Part shown: one piece after another, positions 25,389 to 34,408 of the stretch
Position numbering within the stretch: position 1 is the stretch's first letter
Layout of the letters: every line of letters starts with the position of its first letter
Origin: Bordetella parapertussis
GTDB lineage: Bacteria; Pseudomonadota; Gammaproteobacteria; Burkholderiales; Burkholderiaceae_B
Assembly: GCA_945895265.1 (NCBI GenBank)
Contig: CAMDEF010000026.1
Span: 1 to 52,135, forward strand
Reading direction: 5' to 3'
Length of the DNA: 52,135 bases
Notes under the pieces: model-generated
Told to the model about the DNA's origin: nothing
Databases searched by the model: none
What the model saw: only the letters and a program-made list of their open reading frames with translations
Translations under genes and position numbers: made by a program

Positions 25389-26804
25389 ATGTCAGATCTC
25401 GCCTACTCTACCCTTACCGAACTCGCGCAAGGTTTGCGCAACAAAAAATTTAGCTCTGAAGAGCTTGCGAAAGAATATTTAACGCGCATTGATAAAGGTA
25501 ACAAAGAGCTACATGCGTACGTCAGCGTCGATTCAGACAGCGTGCTGGCGCAGGCTCGCGCTGCCGATGCACGTCGCACGTCGGGCTACAGCCTAAGCGT
25601 TTTAGATGGCGTACCCGTTGCTGTAAAAGATCTGTGCGATATCGAAGGCCAAATCACCACCGGCGGCTCGCAAGATTGGCTAACACGTCGCAGCCCCACC
25701 ACCTGTACGGCCGTTGAGCGCCTGCTGCGTGCCGGCATGATTAATTTGGGTAAAACCCATATGGTTGAGTTTGCCTTTGGTGGCTGGGGTACCAACCCGG
25801 TCATGGGCACCCCTAAAAACCCTTGGGATTTGACCACCCATCGCATACCGGGCGGTTCTTCAAGTGGCTCGGGTGTCGCTGTGGCTGCAGCCTTGGCGCC
25901 GGCCGCGTTGGGCTCAGATACTGGCGGTTCGGTGCGTATCCCCGCCGCGTTAAATGGTATTACAGGGCTAAAAACCACCCGCGGTTTGATTAGCTTGCAT
26001 GGCGCCTTGGCGTTGTCGGGCACGCTAGACTCGATCGGCCCCATGACACGCGATATGCAAGATTCTGCCATCCTCACTGAGTTGATGGCTGGTGCTGATC
26101 CGCTCGATCCAACTAGCTGTGGTCACCCGCTGTTTCAATGGCAGGCTCCTCCCGAGGGCGCCAAGCCTTTGCAGGGGATTCGTATTGCGCTGATTCCCGA
26201 AGGGCAATATCCCATGCCGGTTGGTGCTGACATCAAACGCATTCTTGAAGATACACGCCGGGTACTGGTCGAACTTGGTGCGCAGATCGTTGACAAGCCG
26301 TTTCCGTTCGACTTTAACGAGATGATGGTGCGTAACGGTTACATCACTGCCGCTGAGGCCTACGCGATTCATCGCGCCTATATCGATGATGCCGCTCGCC
26401 CATTTGGTGAGTTCGTGCGTAAGCGCGTGCAGTCAGGGCGCAATATCTCTGCTGCAGATTACGTCGACGCCATGGCCGACCATCGTCGTACCACTGCTGC
26501 CTGGACAAACTGGATGAGTAACGTCGATGCACTGCTTTCGCCTTGTGTGCCAATGGGCGCATGCCCGTTGACCGAGGTTGACGAGTCAAAAACCCCTGTT
26601 TCTGCCTTCACACGTGCAGGCAACTACATGGGCACCACCGGTGTTTCGTTGCCCGCCGGTTTTGCCGACAACGGTATGCCTGTGGGGATGCAGTTACTAG
26701 GTAAACCTTTTGACGACGCCACCATGGTCAAGATTGGGATTGCGTTTCAGCGCGTGACTAAGTTTCATTTGGCTCGCCCAGACCTTAAAAAGCTAGGTTT
26801 GTAA
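25389..26804 (+). CDS. Amidase-signature family amidase
   Basis: A 471-residue amidase with the Ser-cisSer-Lys triad: Lys80 (GVPVAVKDL), cis-Ser157 (IPGGSSSGSG) and nucleophile Ser181 (GSDTGGSVRIP); the 24-residue Ser-Ser spacing is canonical. It hydrolyses a carbon-nitrogen amide, with substrate unknown. It is too generic to be called GatA, as no gatB/gatC lies nearby. The ATG at 25389 gives the usual N-terminus; a TTG at 25371 would add six residues. Two tandem hairpins follow the gene. Confidence 0.92.
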   Translation: MSDLAYSTLTELAQGLRNKKFSSEELAKEYLTRIDKGNKELHAYVSVDSDSVLAQARAADARRTSGYSLSVLDGVPVAVKDLCDIEGQITTGGSQDWLTRRSPTTCTAVERLLRAGMINLGKTHMVEFAFGGWGTNPVMGTPKNPWDLTTHRIPGGSSSGSGVAVAAALAPAALGSDTGGSVRIPAALNGITGLKTTRGLISLHGALALSGTLDSIGPMTRDMQDSAILTELMAGADPLDPTSCGHPLFQWQAPPEGAKPLQGIRIALIPEGQYPMPVGADIKRILEDTRRVLVELGAQIVDKPFPFDFNEMMVRNGYITAAEAYAIHRAYIDDAARPFGEFVRKRVQSGRNISAADYVDAMADHRRTTAAWTNWMSNVDALLSPCVPMGACPLTEVDESKTPVSAFTRAGNYMGTTGVSLPAGFADNGMPVGMQLLGKPFDDATMVKIGIAFQRVTKFHLARPDLKKLGL

Positions 26805-26829
26805 GCAATAGAAAAGTATTACTTAGCTC

Positions 26830-26888
26830 TTCGACCCACAACAGGTCGAAAAAGGCCCCAAAGTTCGTTTATTGAGATCTTTGGGGCC
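26830..26888. terminator. Tandem hairpins after the amidase gene
   Basis: First hairpin: TTCGACC (26830-26836) with GGTCGAA (26844-26850), 7-nt loop, followed by AAAAAGG. Second: a perfect 10-bp stem GGCCCCAAAG (26854-26863) with CTTTGGGGCC (26879-26888), 15-nt loop. There is no T-run after the second, but the pair very likely separates the amidase unit from fmdB. Confidence 0.6.
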
Positions 26889-27014
26889 GCTTTGCCTTCA
26901 GGGCCATCGAGTTTTAGTAAAAACCCGTTAAAATCAAAGGCTTTCCTTTTGGTTTCAGTACTGTCCTTTCAGGTTTAGTACTTTCCCATTTATCCAGTAT
27001 CCAAGAAGTCAATC

Positions 27015-27500
27015 GTGCCAATCTACGCTTACAAATGCTCAGCCTGTGGTCATGCTGAAGACAAACTGCAAAAAATCTCTGATGCGCCTCTGACAGTGTG
27101 CCCACAGTGCGGTCAGTCGACGTACTCAAAACAGGTTACCGCTGCCGGCTTTCAATTAAAAGGCTCGGGGTGGTATGTCACCGATTTTCGTAGCAACGGT
27201 AGCGGCGGTGCTAAAACTAGCGAAGCTGCTGTGCCCGTGGCTGGTTCTGAGGCCGCCGGGGGTGGTTCAGCCGCCTCGGGTGGTGAAGCTAAAGCGGGCG
27301 CAAGCGACGCGTCTGGTGGCCAATCCGGTGCGTCGGCTGACAGCTCGGGCAGCAAGCCTGCTAGCGGCTCCTCAAACGGAAACTCAACCAGCAACTCAAA
27401 CGCAGCGTCTTCAAGCGGTGCTGGGGCAGCAAGCTCGGGTAGCAGCGGCTCGTCTTCATCGGGCGGGTCGTCAAACAACTCGTCGTCTGGTAACACTTGA
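27015..27500 (+). CDS. FmdB-family zinc ribbon protein with long Ser/Gly/Ala tail
   Basis: A 161-residue protein with a GTG start and the nearly invariant FmdB opening MPIYAYKCSACGHAEDKLQK. The zinc ribbon uses Cys8 and Cys11, then CPQCG at about 35-39. After residue 60 the protein becomes a roughly 95-residue low-complexity tail of Ser, Gly, Ala and Asn, presumably disordered. The first gene of the conserved fmdB - DUF502 - aspS string, its function remains undefined in most bacteria. The upstream 26905-27010 is AT-rich with two similar TTTAGTACT/TTCAGTACT elements. Confidence 0.88.
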   Translation: MPIYAYKCSACGHAEDKLQKISDAPLTVCPQCGQSTYSKQVTAAGFQLKGSGWYVTDFRSNGSGGAKTSEAAVPVAGSEAAGGGSAASGGEAKAGASDASGGQSGASADSSGSKPASGSSNGNSTSNSNAASSSGAGAASSGSSGSSSSGGSSNNSSSGNT

Positions 27501-27638
27501 GCGCTACGCTACGCACACCTAGGCCTGTGGTCCTTCTCTTACTCAAATATCAACCGCCTGAAATAGCAACCGTAACCTTCAACGCTTAAGCCCTCCACGC
27601 CGAGTCGTGGCAACACAGATAACTTTTTTGATTCCGAT

Positions 27639-28400
27639 ATGCGATTTCTAAAAAAGTACTTCATCACTGGGTTACTGATCTGGGTGCCGGTCGTCATTAC
27701 GATCTGGGTGCTCGGCTTAGTGGTCAACACGCTCGAAAGCGTGGTGCCGGGCTTTTTGTCGCCTCAGGCCTTGTTCGGTTTTGAAATCCCGGGCTTCAGG
27801 GTCGCGTTGGTGTTGGCGGTGTTGCTGGCGACTGGCATGCTTGCCGCCAATTTCTTGGGTCGTGGCATCTTAAAGTATTCAGAAAAAATCCTAGGTCGCA
27901 TTCCACTGGTCAGATCGATCTATCAGTCGGTCAAGCAAGTGAGCGATACCTTGCTTGCACCCAATGGTCAGGCTTTCAGGCAGGCCGTGCTGGTGCAATA
28001 TCCGCGGGCAGGTTGTTACACCGTGGCCCTGTTGACGGGTGCCCCAAGCGGTGAAGTGGCCGAGCATTTGCAGTCTGATTATGTCAGTGTGTATGTGCCC
28101 ACCACGCCCAATCCAACGTCTGGTTTCTTTTTAATCATGCCGCGCAGTGAAGTCGTGCCGCTCAATATGTCGGTCGACGCTGCGCTTAAATATATTGTGT
28201 CGATGGGCGTTGTTGCGCCCCCTGTTGGCCCGCTACTCAATGCCTTCGACGCTGCAACCCAAGGTGCTGCAGTTCAAGTTGCAGCTGCGCAAGCGCAACT
28301 GAGCCCGGTCAAGTCCGGCAGTCAGCCAGCCTCGACACAAAAGACTTTTTCCAGTGGGGGCGTGAACGCGCCCGTCACGCCTTCTCGCTCGTCCGATTAA
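27639..28400 (+). CDS. DUF502 membrane protein
   Basis: A 253-residue protein of the DUF502 family. Two membrane helices at the N-terminus (YFITGLLIWVPVVITIWVLG and VALVLAVLLATGMLAANFLG) are followed by the family block GRIPLVRSIYQSVKQVSDTL and by TPNPTSGFFLIMPRSEVVPL. The C-terminal 40 residues are Ala/Gln/Ser-rich. Function is unknown. In beta-proteobacteria it is commonly found between fmdB and aspS, as here. Confidence 0.92.
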   Translation: MRFLKKYFITGLLIWVPVVITIWVLGLVVNTLESVVPGFLSPQALFGFEIPGFRVALVLAVLLATGMLAANFLGRGILKYSEKILGRIPLVRSIYQSVKQVSDTLLAPNGQAFRQAVLVQYPRAGCYTVALLTGAPSGEVAEHLQSDYVSVYVPTTPNPTSGFFLIMPRSEVVPLNMSVDAALKYIVSMGVVAPPVGPLLNAFDAATQGAAVQVAAAQAQLSPVKSGSQPASTQKTFSSGGVNAPVTPSRSSD

Positions 28401-28442
28401 TTTTTATTATCAGATCTATTTGTCAGATCTTTTGGAGTTTGC

Positions 28443-30236
28443 ATGCGTACCTGCTACACCGGCCAGGTTTGTAAAGACCACTTAGGTCAAACCGTTACGT
28501 TGTTTGGTTGGGTACATCGCCGCCGTGATCACGGTGGGGTGATCTTTATCGACATGCGCGATCGCGCGGGTTTAGCCCAAATCGTGTTTGATCCCGATAA
28601 CGTCGAAGGCTTTGCGATTGCCGAGCGCCTGCGTAATGAATTTTGTATACGTATTACGGGTTTAGTGCGCGAGCGCCCTGCCGGCACCTCCAATAAAGAG
28701 CTCGCCTCTGGCGAAATAGAAATCCTCTGCCGCGAAGTCGAAATCCTGAATCCGTCGGTCACGCCACCGTTTCAGCTCGACGATGAAAACTTGTCTGAGA
28801 CCACACGTCTGACACATCGCGTGCTTGATCTGCGTCGCGGCCAAATGCAACGCAACATGATGTTGCGTTATCGTGTGTCGATCGAAGTGCGTAAGTTTTT
28901 AGATGGCTTAGGCTTTATCGATATCGAAACCCCTATGCTCACCAAGAGCACGCCCGAAGGTGCGCGTGATTACCTGGTGCCTTCGCGTGTGAACGCCGGC
29001 GAGTTTTTTGCCTTGCCGCAATCGCCACAGCTGTTTAAACAGATGCTGATGGTGTCGGGTTTTGATCGCTACTACCAAATCACCAAATGCTTTCGCGACG
29101 AAGATTTGCGCGCTGATCGTCAGCCCGAATTTACCCAGATCGATTGCGAAACGTCATTCTTGAACGAAACAGAAATTCGTGCGATCTTCGAAGACATGAT
29201 CCGTCATGTGTTTAAAGCGGTACAAAACGTTGAACTGGCGAATCCGTTTCCGCTCATGCCTTACAGCGAAGCGATGCGCTTATACGGTTCAGACAAACCT
29301 GATCTGCGCGTTAAGCTCGAATTCACAGATTTAACCGACGTCATGAAAGACGTTGACTTCAAAGTGTTTGCCCAAGCGGCTACCACCGAAGGCAGTCGCG
29401 TGGTCGGTTTGCGCGTACCAAAAGGTGGCATCATCTCGCGCAGCGAAATCGATAGTTACACTAAGTTCGTCTCGATTTACGGCGCAAAAGGCTTGGCCTG
29501 GATCAAAGTCAACGAAGTGGCAAAAGGCCGTGATGGCTTGCAGTCACCAATCGTCAAAAACTTGCACGACGCAGCGCTTGCCGAAATGATCAAGCGCACC
29601 GGTGCGCAAGATGGCGATCTGATTTTCTTTGGTGCAGATCGTGCCAAGATTGTGAACGATGCCATCGGCGCGTTGCGCGTCAAAATCGGTCATAGCGAGT
29701 TTGGCCGTACCAACGATTTGTTCGAAGCTGTCTGGAAACCACTCTGGGTGGTTGATTTTCCGATGTTCGAATACGACGAAGAGGCCGATCGTTACGTGGC
29801 GGCGCATCATCCCTTTACGAGCCCCAAAGACGGTCACGAAGATCTGCTCAGCACTGATCCCTCAAAGGCAACCGCTAAAGCCTATGACATGGTGCTCAAC
29901 GGTTGGGAGATCGGCGGCGGTTCAGTGCGTATTCACCGCGAAGAAATTCAGAGCAAAGTGTTTCGTGCGCTCAAGATTGATGCCGAAGAAGCACAGCTCA
30001 AGTTTGGCTTCTTGCTTGACGCCTTGCAGTATGGCGCGCCACCTCACGGTGGTATCGCTTTTGGTTTAGATCGTATCGTCACCATGATGACCGGTGCCGA
30101 GTCGATTCGCGACGTGATTGCGTTTCCAAAAACCCAGCGCGCGCAGTGCTTGCTCACCCAAGCGCCTTCGCCTGTTGATGAAAAGCAATTACGCGAACTG
30201 CATATCCGTTTGCGTCAGCCGGAAGTTAAGGCGTAA
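28443..30236 (+). CDS. aspS: Aspartate-tRNA ligase
   Basis: A 597-residue class II aminoacyl-tRNA synthetase of normal bacterial length, which charges tRNA-Asp. An N-terminal OB anticodon-binding domain ([20 protein letters not shown]) leads to motif 2 ([20 protein letters not shown]), an inserted GAD domain in the middle and motif 3 ([16 protein letters not shown]). TTGGAG precedes the ATG by about 6 nt. An essential housekeeping gene and the best synteny anchor in the window. Whether it also charges tRNA-Asn cannot be decided by eye. Confidence 0.98.
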   Translation: MRTCYTGQVCKDHLGQTVTLFGWVHRRRDHGGVIFIDMRDRAGLAQIVFDPDNVEGFAIAERLRNEFCIRITGLVRERPAGTSNKELASGEIEILCREVEILNPSVTPPFQLDDENLSETTRLTHRVLDLRRGQMQRNMMLRYRVSIEVRKFLDGLGFIDIETPMLTKSTPEGARDYLVPSRVNAGEFFALPQSPQLFKQMLMVSGFDRYYQITKCFRDEDLRADRQPEFTQIDCETSFLNETEIRAIFEDMIRHVFKAVQNVELANPFPLMPYSEAMRLYGSDKPDLRVKLEFTDLTDVMKDVDFKVFAQAATTEGSRVVGLRVPKGGIISRSEIDSYTKFVSIYGAKGLAWIKVNEVAKGRDGLQSPIVKNLHDAALAEMIKRTGAQDGDLIFFGADRAKIVNDAIGALRVKIGHSEFGRTNDLFEAVWKPLWVVDFPMFEYDEEADRYVAAHHPFTSPKDGHEDLLSTDPSKATAKAYDMVLNGWEIGGGSVRIHREEIQSKVFRALKIDAEEAQLKFGFLLDALQYGAPPHGGIAFGLDRIVTMMTGAESIRDVIAFPKTQRAQCLLTQAPSPVDEKQLRELHIRLRQPEVKA

Positions 30237-30251
30237 GCAGCAACGGCCATC

Positions 30252-31127
30252 ATGTCGTTGCTTCGAGTCGTCAGCTATAACATCCACAAAGGTCGCTCTC
30301 TTGCGGGGCGCGACTCAATGGTGGATTTGCGACTTGGTTTGCACGGCCTGCGACCCGATCTATTGTTTTTGCAAGAAGTGCAAGGGCGCAACGACCGTCA
30401 TGGTCGCTTGCATGCTCAGCACGAGTCGTTGGCGGCAGCCTTGCATATGGAGGTTGCTTATGGCTGCAACGCCATCAAAAGCCAAAGCGATCACGGCAAC
30501 GCCTTGCTATCGCGGCATTCAATTGTTAGCTTCGAAAACCAAGATATTTCAGATCATCGCCTAGAGCAGCGAGGTTTGTTGCATGGGGTGATTAATGTCG
30601 GTGGCCGCGAAGTGCATTGCTTTGTTGTGCACTTGGGGTTGTTTGCCGGCGGTCGCGTGCGCCAAATCGAAGTGATGGCCGAGCGTATCAGGCGGATGGT
30701 GCCTGACGATGCCCCCATGCTGATCGCAGGCGATTTTAACGATTGGAAAGATCGCCTTGCCCCCTTGTTTGTGCAGCAACTTGGCGTGTACGAAGTGTTT
30801 GCCAACGCACCGCGTACGCAAGGCGTGATGCCTAAGCTACGTGAATCGATGCATCAATTACGTGGGGTCTGGCGTGGCGATACGCCTCTAGAGATTCGTG
30901 CAGGCATGTTTCGCCGCGAGGCGCAGCGCAAAAACCAGTTGTCGATGGAGGGTGCTTATAGCCCAACACCACCGCCTCGTACGTTTCCTAGTGCGTTTCC
31001 GTGGCTGCGCCTCGATCGCATTTATCAGCGCGGCTTTGCGGTGCGCAATGCCCGTGTATTGCGCGGCCGGCCATGGTCGCAGCTATCGGATCATGCGCCG
31101 ATCTTTGCCGAGCTTGAACTGCCGTAA
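30252..31127 (+). CDS. Endonuclease/exonuclease/phosphatase-family protein
   Basis: A 291-residue protein of the EEP (DNase I-like) superfamily, Mg-dependent phosphodiester hydrolases. Motifs: VVSYNIHKGRS at the start (catalytic Asn), LLFLQEVQGRND (metal Glu), MLIAGDFNDWKD (Asp and Asn) and SDHAPIFAEL at the end (catalytic Asp-His). It sits 15 bp after aspS and is convergent with a phospholipase D-like gene; this trio recurs in beta-proteobacteria. Substrate (nucleic acid or phospholipid headgroup) unknown. Confidence 0.92.
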   Translation: MSLLRVVSYNIHKGRSLAGRDSMVDLRLGLHGLRPDLLFLQEVQGRNDRHGRLHAQHESLAAALHMEVAYGCNAIKSQSDHGNALLSRHSIVSFENQDISDHRLEQRGLLHGVINVGGREVHCFVVHLGLFAGGRVRQIEVMAERIRRMVPDDAPMLIAGDFNDWKDRLAPLFVQQLGVYEVFANAPRTQGVMPKLRESMHQLRGVWRGDTPLEIRAGMFRREAQRKNQLSMEGAYSPTPPPRTFPSAFPWLRLDRIYQRGFAVRNARVLRGRPWSQLSDHAPIFAELELP

Positions 31128-31208
31128 CTGAGCGTAGAGCCTGATTCTTTTCGCTCGAGCGCGTGAGGTGATTGCGTTGAGAGGTCACGGCAATATAGCA
31201 ACTCAGGT

Positions 31209-32468
31209 TTAGTAGTCGCTGCCCTTGCCAGCCAAGGAAACGCCTACCCTGAGCAGCAAATACGCCAAACCATCTGTGAGGCGAGTGAGCAAGGGGCGGC
31301 GCGCGTACAGTGTATGTTCAATGACTTTACTGCCTTGTACGATCGCTGCCTCAAGAGACCCACGCAGCGCTTGTGTAAAAGCAGCGTCATCAATCAATAC
31401 ATTCGCTTCGCGAGCAAGCAATAAGCTGAACGGATCGAGGTTTGAAGAACCAACGGTTGACACATCATCAAGCACGGCTACCTTCGCATGTAAAAAACTA
31501 GGTAGGTATTCATAGATTTCAATACCCGCGCCTAAAAACTGATCGTAGATCCAGCGGGTCGCATGGTACTGCATGCGGTATTCGATTTTGCCCTGCAGCA
31601 GAAGTTTGACCTTCACGCCTCGCTGCGCCGCTTCAATGAGGGCGTGCCGCAGTTTGCGACCAGGTAAAAAATACGCGTTGGCGATGATGATGGTGTGCCG
31701 CGCTTGCGTGATGCCTTCAAGGTAAGCGGTTTCGATTGCTTTGCGATAGCGTAGGTTGTCACGCAACACCAGTGAGGCGTTGACTGCACCTGTAGCCGGG
31801 TACAGCGCGGCGCGATGGCGCTGGTGCCTAAAGCGTAAGTGACGCCAGGTGCGCGGCCCCCTCAGCAAGAGTCGCCAGTTTAAGCGCAGCCAAAGCAGAT
31901 CTTGCGCGTGTACGGCGTCAGCGACAACAGGCCCCGTGAGTTGCACCGCGTAATCAAAGCGTGGATCACTTTCTCGTTTGAGCAGCTCAGGCGTTAGATA
32001 ATTGCCTTCAACATCTCGTTTGCGCAGCTCAGGCGTCAAATAATCATCTTCAAAATTGATGCCTCCAATAAACGCTACGCGCGAATCGACCACAACGATT
32101 TTTCGATGTAAACGCCGTAGCCTTTTAAAGTCAAATGAGCGAAACGTAAATCGTTTGGGCTCTGGACGATAGATGCGGCAGTGAGCACCGACCGACTGCA
32201 ATTCAGTCTGAATAGTTTGCTCGTCTTGGGCACTACCAAAGCCATCAAGCATGACTCGCACCCGCACGCCGCGCAGTGCTGCAAGCTTTAAATGAAGCAA
32301 AATCTTTGCGCCAGCAGCATCCAAACGAAAAATATAGGTTTCAACCTGAATGCTACGCGTGGCTTGATCAAACGCTTCGCAAAGAGCCGGAAACAATTGC
32401 ACGCCGTTTTCAAGCAAGGCGACGGCGTTGCCAGCTTTGAAGCGCAAGTGCGGATGAGTGATGGGCAC
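31209..32468 (-). CDS. clsB: Cardiolipin synthase-like phospholipase D protein (ClsB type)
   Basis: A 419-residue phospholipase D superfamily protein with two HKD motifs: LHRKIVVVDSRVAFIGGINF (about 140-160) and LHAKVAVLDDVSTVGSSNLD (about 345-365). Length and lack of N-terminal membrane helices fit ClsB (YbhO-like). It uses a GTG start at 32468 with AAGG just upstream, 3 bp after the stop of the coiled-coil gene. After the first HKD block a 14-residue unit is duplicated in tandem (YLTPELRKRDVEGN then YLTPELLKRESDP), from a 42-bp DNA duplication at 31972-32044. Confidence 0.9.
   Translation of the reverse strand: MPITHPHLRFKAGNAVALLENGVQLFPALCEAFDQATRSIQVETYIFRLDAAGAKILLHLKLAALRGVRVRVMLDGFGSAQDEQTIQTELQSVGAHCRIYRPEPKRFTFRSFDFKRLRRLHRKIVVVDSRVAFIGGINFEDDYLTPELRKRDVEGNYLTPELLKRESDPRFDYAVQLTGPVVADAVHAQDLLWLRLNWRLLLRGPRTWRHLRFRHQRHRAALYPATGAVNASLVLRDNLRYRKAIETAYLEGITQARHTIIIANAYFLPGRKLRHALIEAAQRGVKVKLLLQGKIEYRMQYHATRWIYDQFLGAGIEIYEYLPSFLHAKVAVLDDVSTVGSSNLDPFSLLLAREANVLIDDAAFTQALRGSLEAAIVQGSKVIEHTLYARRPLLTRLTDGLAYLLLRVGVSLAGKGSDY
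31972..32044 (-). repeat. 42-bp tandem duplication inside clsB
   Basis: A 31-bp segment at 31972-32002 recurs with few mismatches at 32014-32044, an exact 42-bp offset that keeps the reading frame and adds 14 residues after the first HKD motif. Confidence 0.75.
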
Positions 32469-32471
32469 GGC

Positions 32472-32945
32472 TTAACCTTGTCCAAGCACGAATTGTTTAT
32501 ACAAACCTTGCACGACAGGGATCATCAGCGTCAACAAAATTGGAATCATGATTCCAAAGCACCATTTAAAAATTTTGTTATCTGCGTAAAGATTTGAAAT
32601 GTCCTTTTCAATTGGTGCGATTGAGCGGTGAATCTCTTTTTCAAGCCGAGCTTCAGATTCAACTATTTTCTTTTCGAGAGTTGTGACGGCGCTAGAAAGA
32701 TCACTTTTGGTTTCGTGGATTTTTCTTTCGAGAGTGATGACAGCGGCAGACAGCTCACTTTTAGTTATACGAATTTCTTTGTCTAAAGCGGCTAGACCCT
32801 GGGCCAGATCGGTTTTGGTTGCAAAGTCATGAACCGAGTGGTCGAGTGCCGCATTTAGAGCTAGGGCTTGCACTTCGGCAAGCTGCCGTGGCATACCCGC
32901 ACGTTCAAGGTCTTGGCAGTAAGTTAGCGAATTAAAGCGGTGCAT
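32472..32945 (-). CDS. Coiled-coil membrane-anchored protein (DUF1640-like)
   Basis: A 157-residue protein opening with MHRFNSLTYCQDLERAGMPR, like DUF1640/CCDC90-type proteins. Residues 45-120 are a long coiled coil with an internal 18-residue tandem repeat (TKSELSAAVITLERKIHE then TKSDLSSAVTTLEKKIVE). A single membrane helix follows near the C-terminus (CFGIMIPILLTLMIPVVQGL). Such proteins sit in the membrane with the coiled coil in the cytoplasm; function is unknown. It is co-transcribed with the phospholipase D-like gene (3-bp gap). Confidence 0.8.
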   Translation of the reverse strand: MHRFNSLTYCQDLERAGMPRQLAEVQALALNAALDHSVHDFATKTDLAQGLAALDKEIRITKSELSAAVITLERKIHETKSDLSSAVTTLEKKIVESEARLEKEIHRSIAPIEKDISNLYADNKIFKWCFGIMIPILLTLMIPVVQGLYKQFVLGQG

Positions 32946-33224
32946 AGCGGTCGTACCCGGAAGAGTGGTGCGCCTTCGGCGCCGATACAGACAGTCTGCG
33001 ACATGCTTGCGCGCAATTCAATCCCTTGGCGCCCCCTAAAGTCAAAAAACGACACAAGTCGAATTGTTAGTAGAAGTAACCAAGCACTTGACTGTCTTGC
33101 GTTTACTAATGGAGGCTTGCATCATTCTTCCAAGAGGTCTGCTTGTTATAACCGCTTTGGGGCGGTTAGTATGGTGCTTCAACGATTTTTAAAGCAGGCG
33201 TTTCATGCGCTCAGCCAACACAAG
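32946..33224. other. Spacer between coiled-coil gene and galE
   Basis: A 279-bp divergent spacer. A small hairpin AACCGC (33150-33155) / GCGGTT (33162-33167) and a GCGCC/GGCGC hairpin near 32975 are visible. The galE frame stays open through it, but the translated sequence is not protein-like. I see no other gene. Confidence 0.5.
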
Positions 33225-34229
33225 ATGAACGTTTTATTAACCGGTGGCGCTGGCTACATTGGCAATCACACTGCCGTGGCTCTGTTTGAGGCGGGCCATC
33301 GCGTCGTGGTTTACGACAATTTCAGCAATAGCGATCGTGGTGCACTGAAGCGCCTTGAGCAAATCTTGGGCTCGCCTCTCACAACGATTGAAGGCGATGT
33401 GCGCGACACTGCACTCTTGCAGCGCACACTGACCGAGCAACAGATCAACGCCGTCATCCATTTTGCGGGCCTCAAAGCGGTTGGCGAGTCGGTGTCAAAG
33501 CCGGTCGACTATTACGCCAATAACGTGCAAGGTGCGATCAGCTTGTTGCAGGCCATGCAGGCGGCTCAGTGCAAAACGCTGGTGTTTAGTTCAAGCGCCA
33601 CTGTGTATGGCGATCCAAAATATTTACCAATCGACGAAGCGCATCCCACCAGCGCAACTAACCCGTATGGCCGCAGCAAGTTACACATTGAAGAGATTTT
33701 GTCAGATCTCAGTGCGTCTGACCCGTCGTGGCATATCGCAGCGCTCAGATATTTCAATCCGGTGGGGGCGCATGCTTCGGGCCTGATTGGTGAAAATCCA
33801 AACGGCATCCCCAATAATTTGATGCCGTTTATTGCGCAAGTGGCGGTTGGTAAATTGCCGCAGCTAAAGGTCTTTGGTAACGATTACGACACCCCTGACG
33901 GCACCGGCGTACGTGATTACATACACGTGATGGATTTGGCTGAAGGCCACCTAGCTGCACTCAAGTTTTTAACCCGGCAGAGCGGTCTGCATACGTTTAA
34001 TCTAGGCACCGGCCGCGGCTATAGCGTGCTTGAAATGATCACGGCCTTTGAGGCTGCGAGCGGCAAGCCAGTGCCCTTTAGCGTTGCGCCGCGCCGTGCC
34101 GGCGATATTGCCAGTTGTTATGCCAGCGTTGAGCTTTCGGCTAAAAAGCTACAGTGGTGCGCACCGCGCGATTTGAAAGAGATGTGTGAAAGCGGCTGGC
34201 GGTTTCAACAGCAAGCGCAGCAGGTCTAA
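33225..34229 (+). CDS. galE: UDP-glucose 4-epimerase
   Basis: A 334-residue extended-SDR epimerase that interconverts UDP-glucose and UDP-galactose for surface polysaccharide. The start at 33225 gives MNVLLTGGAGYIGNHTAVAL with the NAD motif; catalytic Ser-Ser-Ala-Thr (VFSSSATVYG) and YGRSK are intact, as are RYFNPVGAH and GTGVRDYIHVMDLAEGH. The frame extends 5' to 32940 but that part is unlike the family. It begins a surface-sugar group with the GT25 and WaaL-like genes. Its last codons enter a series of decaying tandem repeats. Confidence 0.95.
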   Translation: MNVLLTGGAGYIGNHTAVALFEAGHRVVVYDNFSNSDRGALKRLEQILGSPLTTIEGDVRDTALLQRTLTEQQINAVIHFAGLKAVGESVSKPVDYYANNVQGAISLLQAMQAAQCKTLVFSSSATVYGDPKYLPIDEAHPTSATNPYGRSKLHIEEILSDLSASDPSWHIAALRYFNPVGAHASGLIGENPNGIPNNLMPFIAQVAVGKLPQLKVFGNDYDTPDGTGVRDYIHVMDLAEGHLAALKFLTRQSGLHTFNLGTGRGYSVLEMITAFEAASGKPVPFSVAPRRAGDIASCYASVELSAKKLQWCAPRDLKEMCESGWRFQQQAQQV

Positions 34230-34342
34230 CCGCGGCGCGAAAGTCATTAGCAGTTTGCGCAGCAAGTCTACCGCAGCGCGAAAGTCGCTGGCGGTTTGTG
34301 CAGCAGGTCTAACAGCCGCGTGACAGTCGCTGTCGATTTGCG
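34218..34342. repeat. Tandem repeat of about 42 bp after galE
   Basis: Three consecutive imperfect units, 34218-34259, 34260-34300 and 34301-34342, each starting CAGCA(A/G)GTCTA and ending in a (C/T)GGTTTG-like segment. A partial copy lies inside the galE 3' end and another after 34342. Copies diverge, so the array is old. Confidence 0.7.
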
Positions 34343-34408
34343 CAACATGTTCAACAATAATAAGATAAGCAGCGCTTAAAAGAGGCGTGAGTCACGAAAG
34401 GGGATCCT

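Noticed and set aside
27152..27496. Long antisense reading frame opposite fmdB
   Set aside because: It arises from the low-complexity Ser/Gly/Ala codons of the fmdB tail and gives a Pro/Glu/Ala-rich artefact with no start signal.
32940..33224. N-terminal extension of galE
   Set aside because: The frame is open 95 codons upstream of the family start, but that translation has no similarity to epimerases and the NAD motif begins right after the ATG at 33225.
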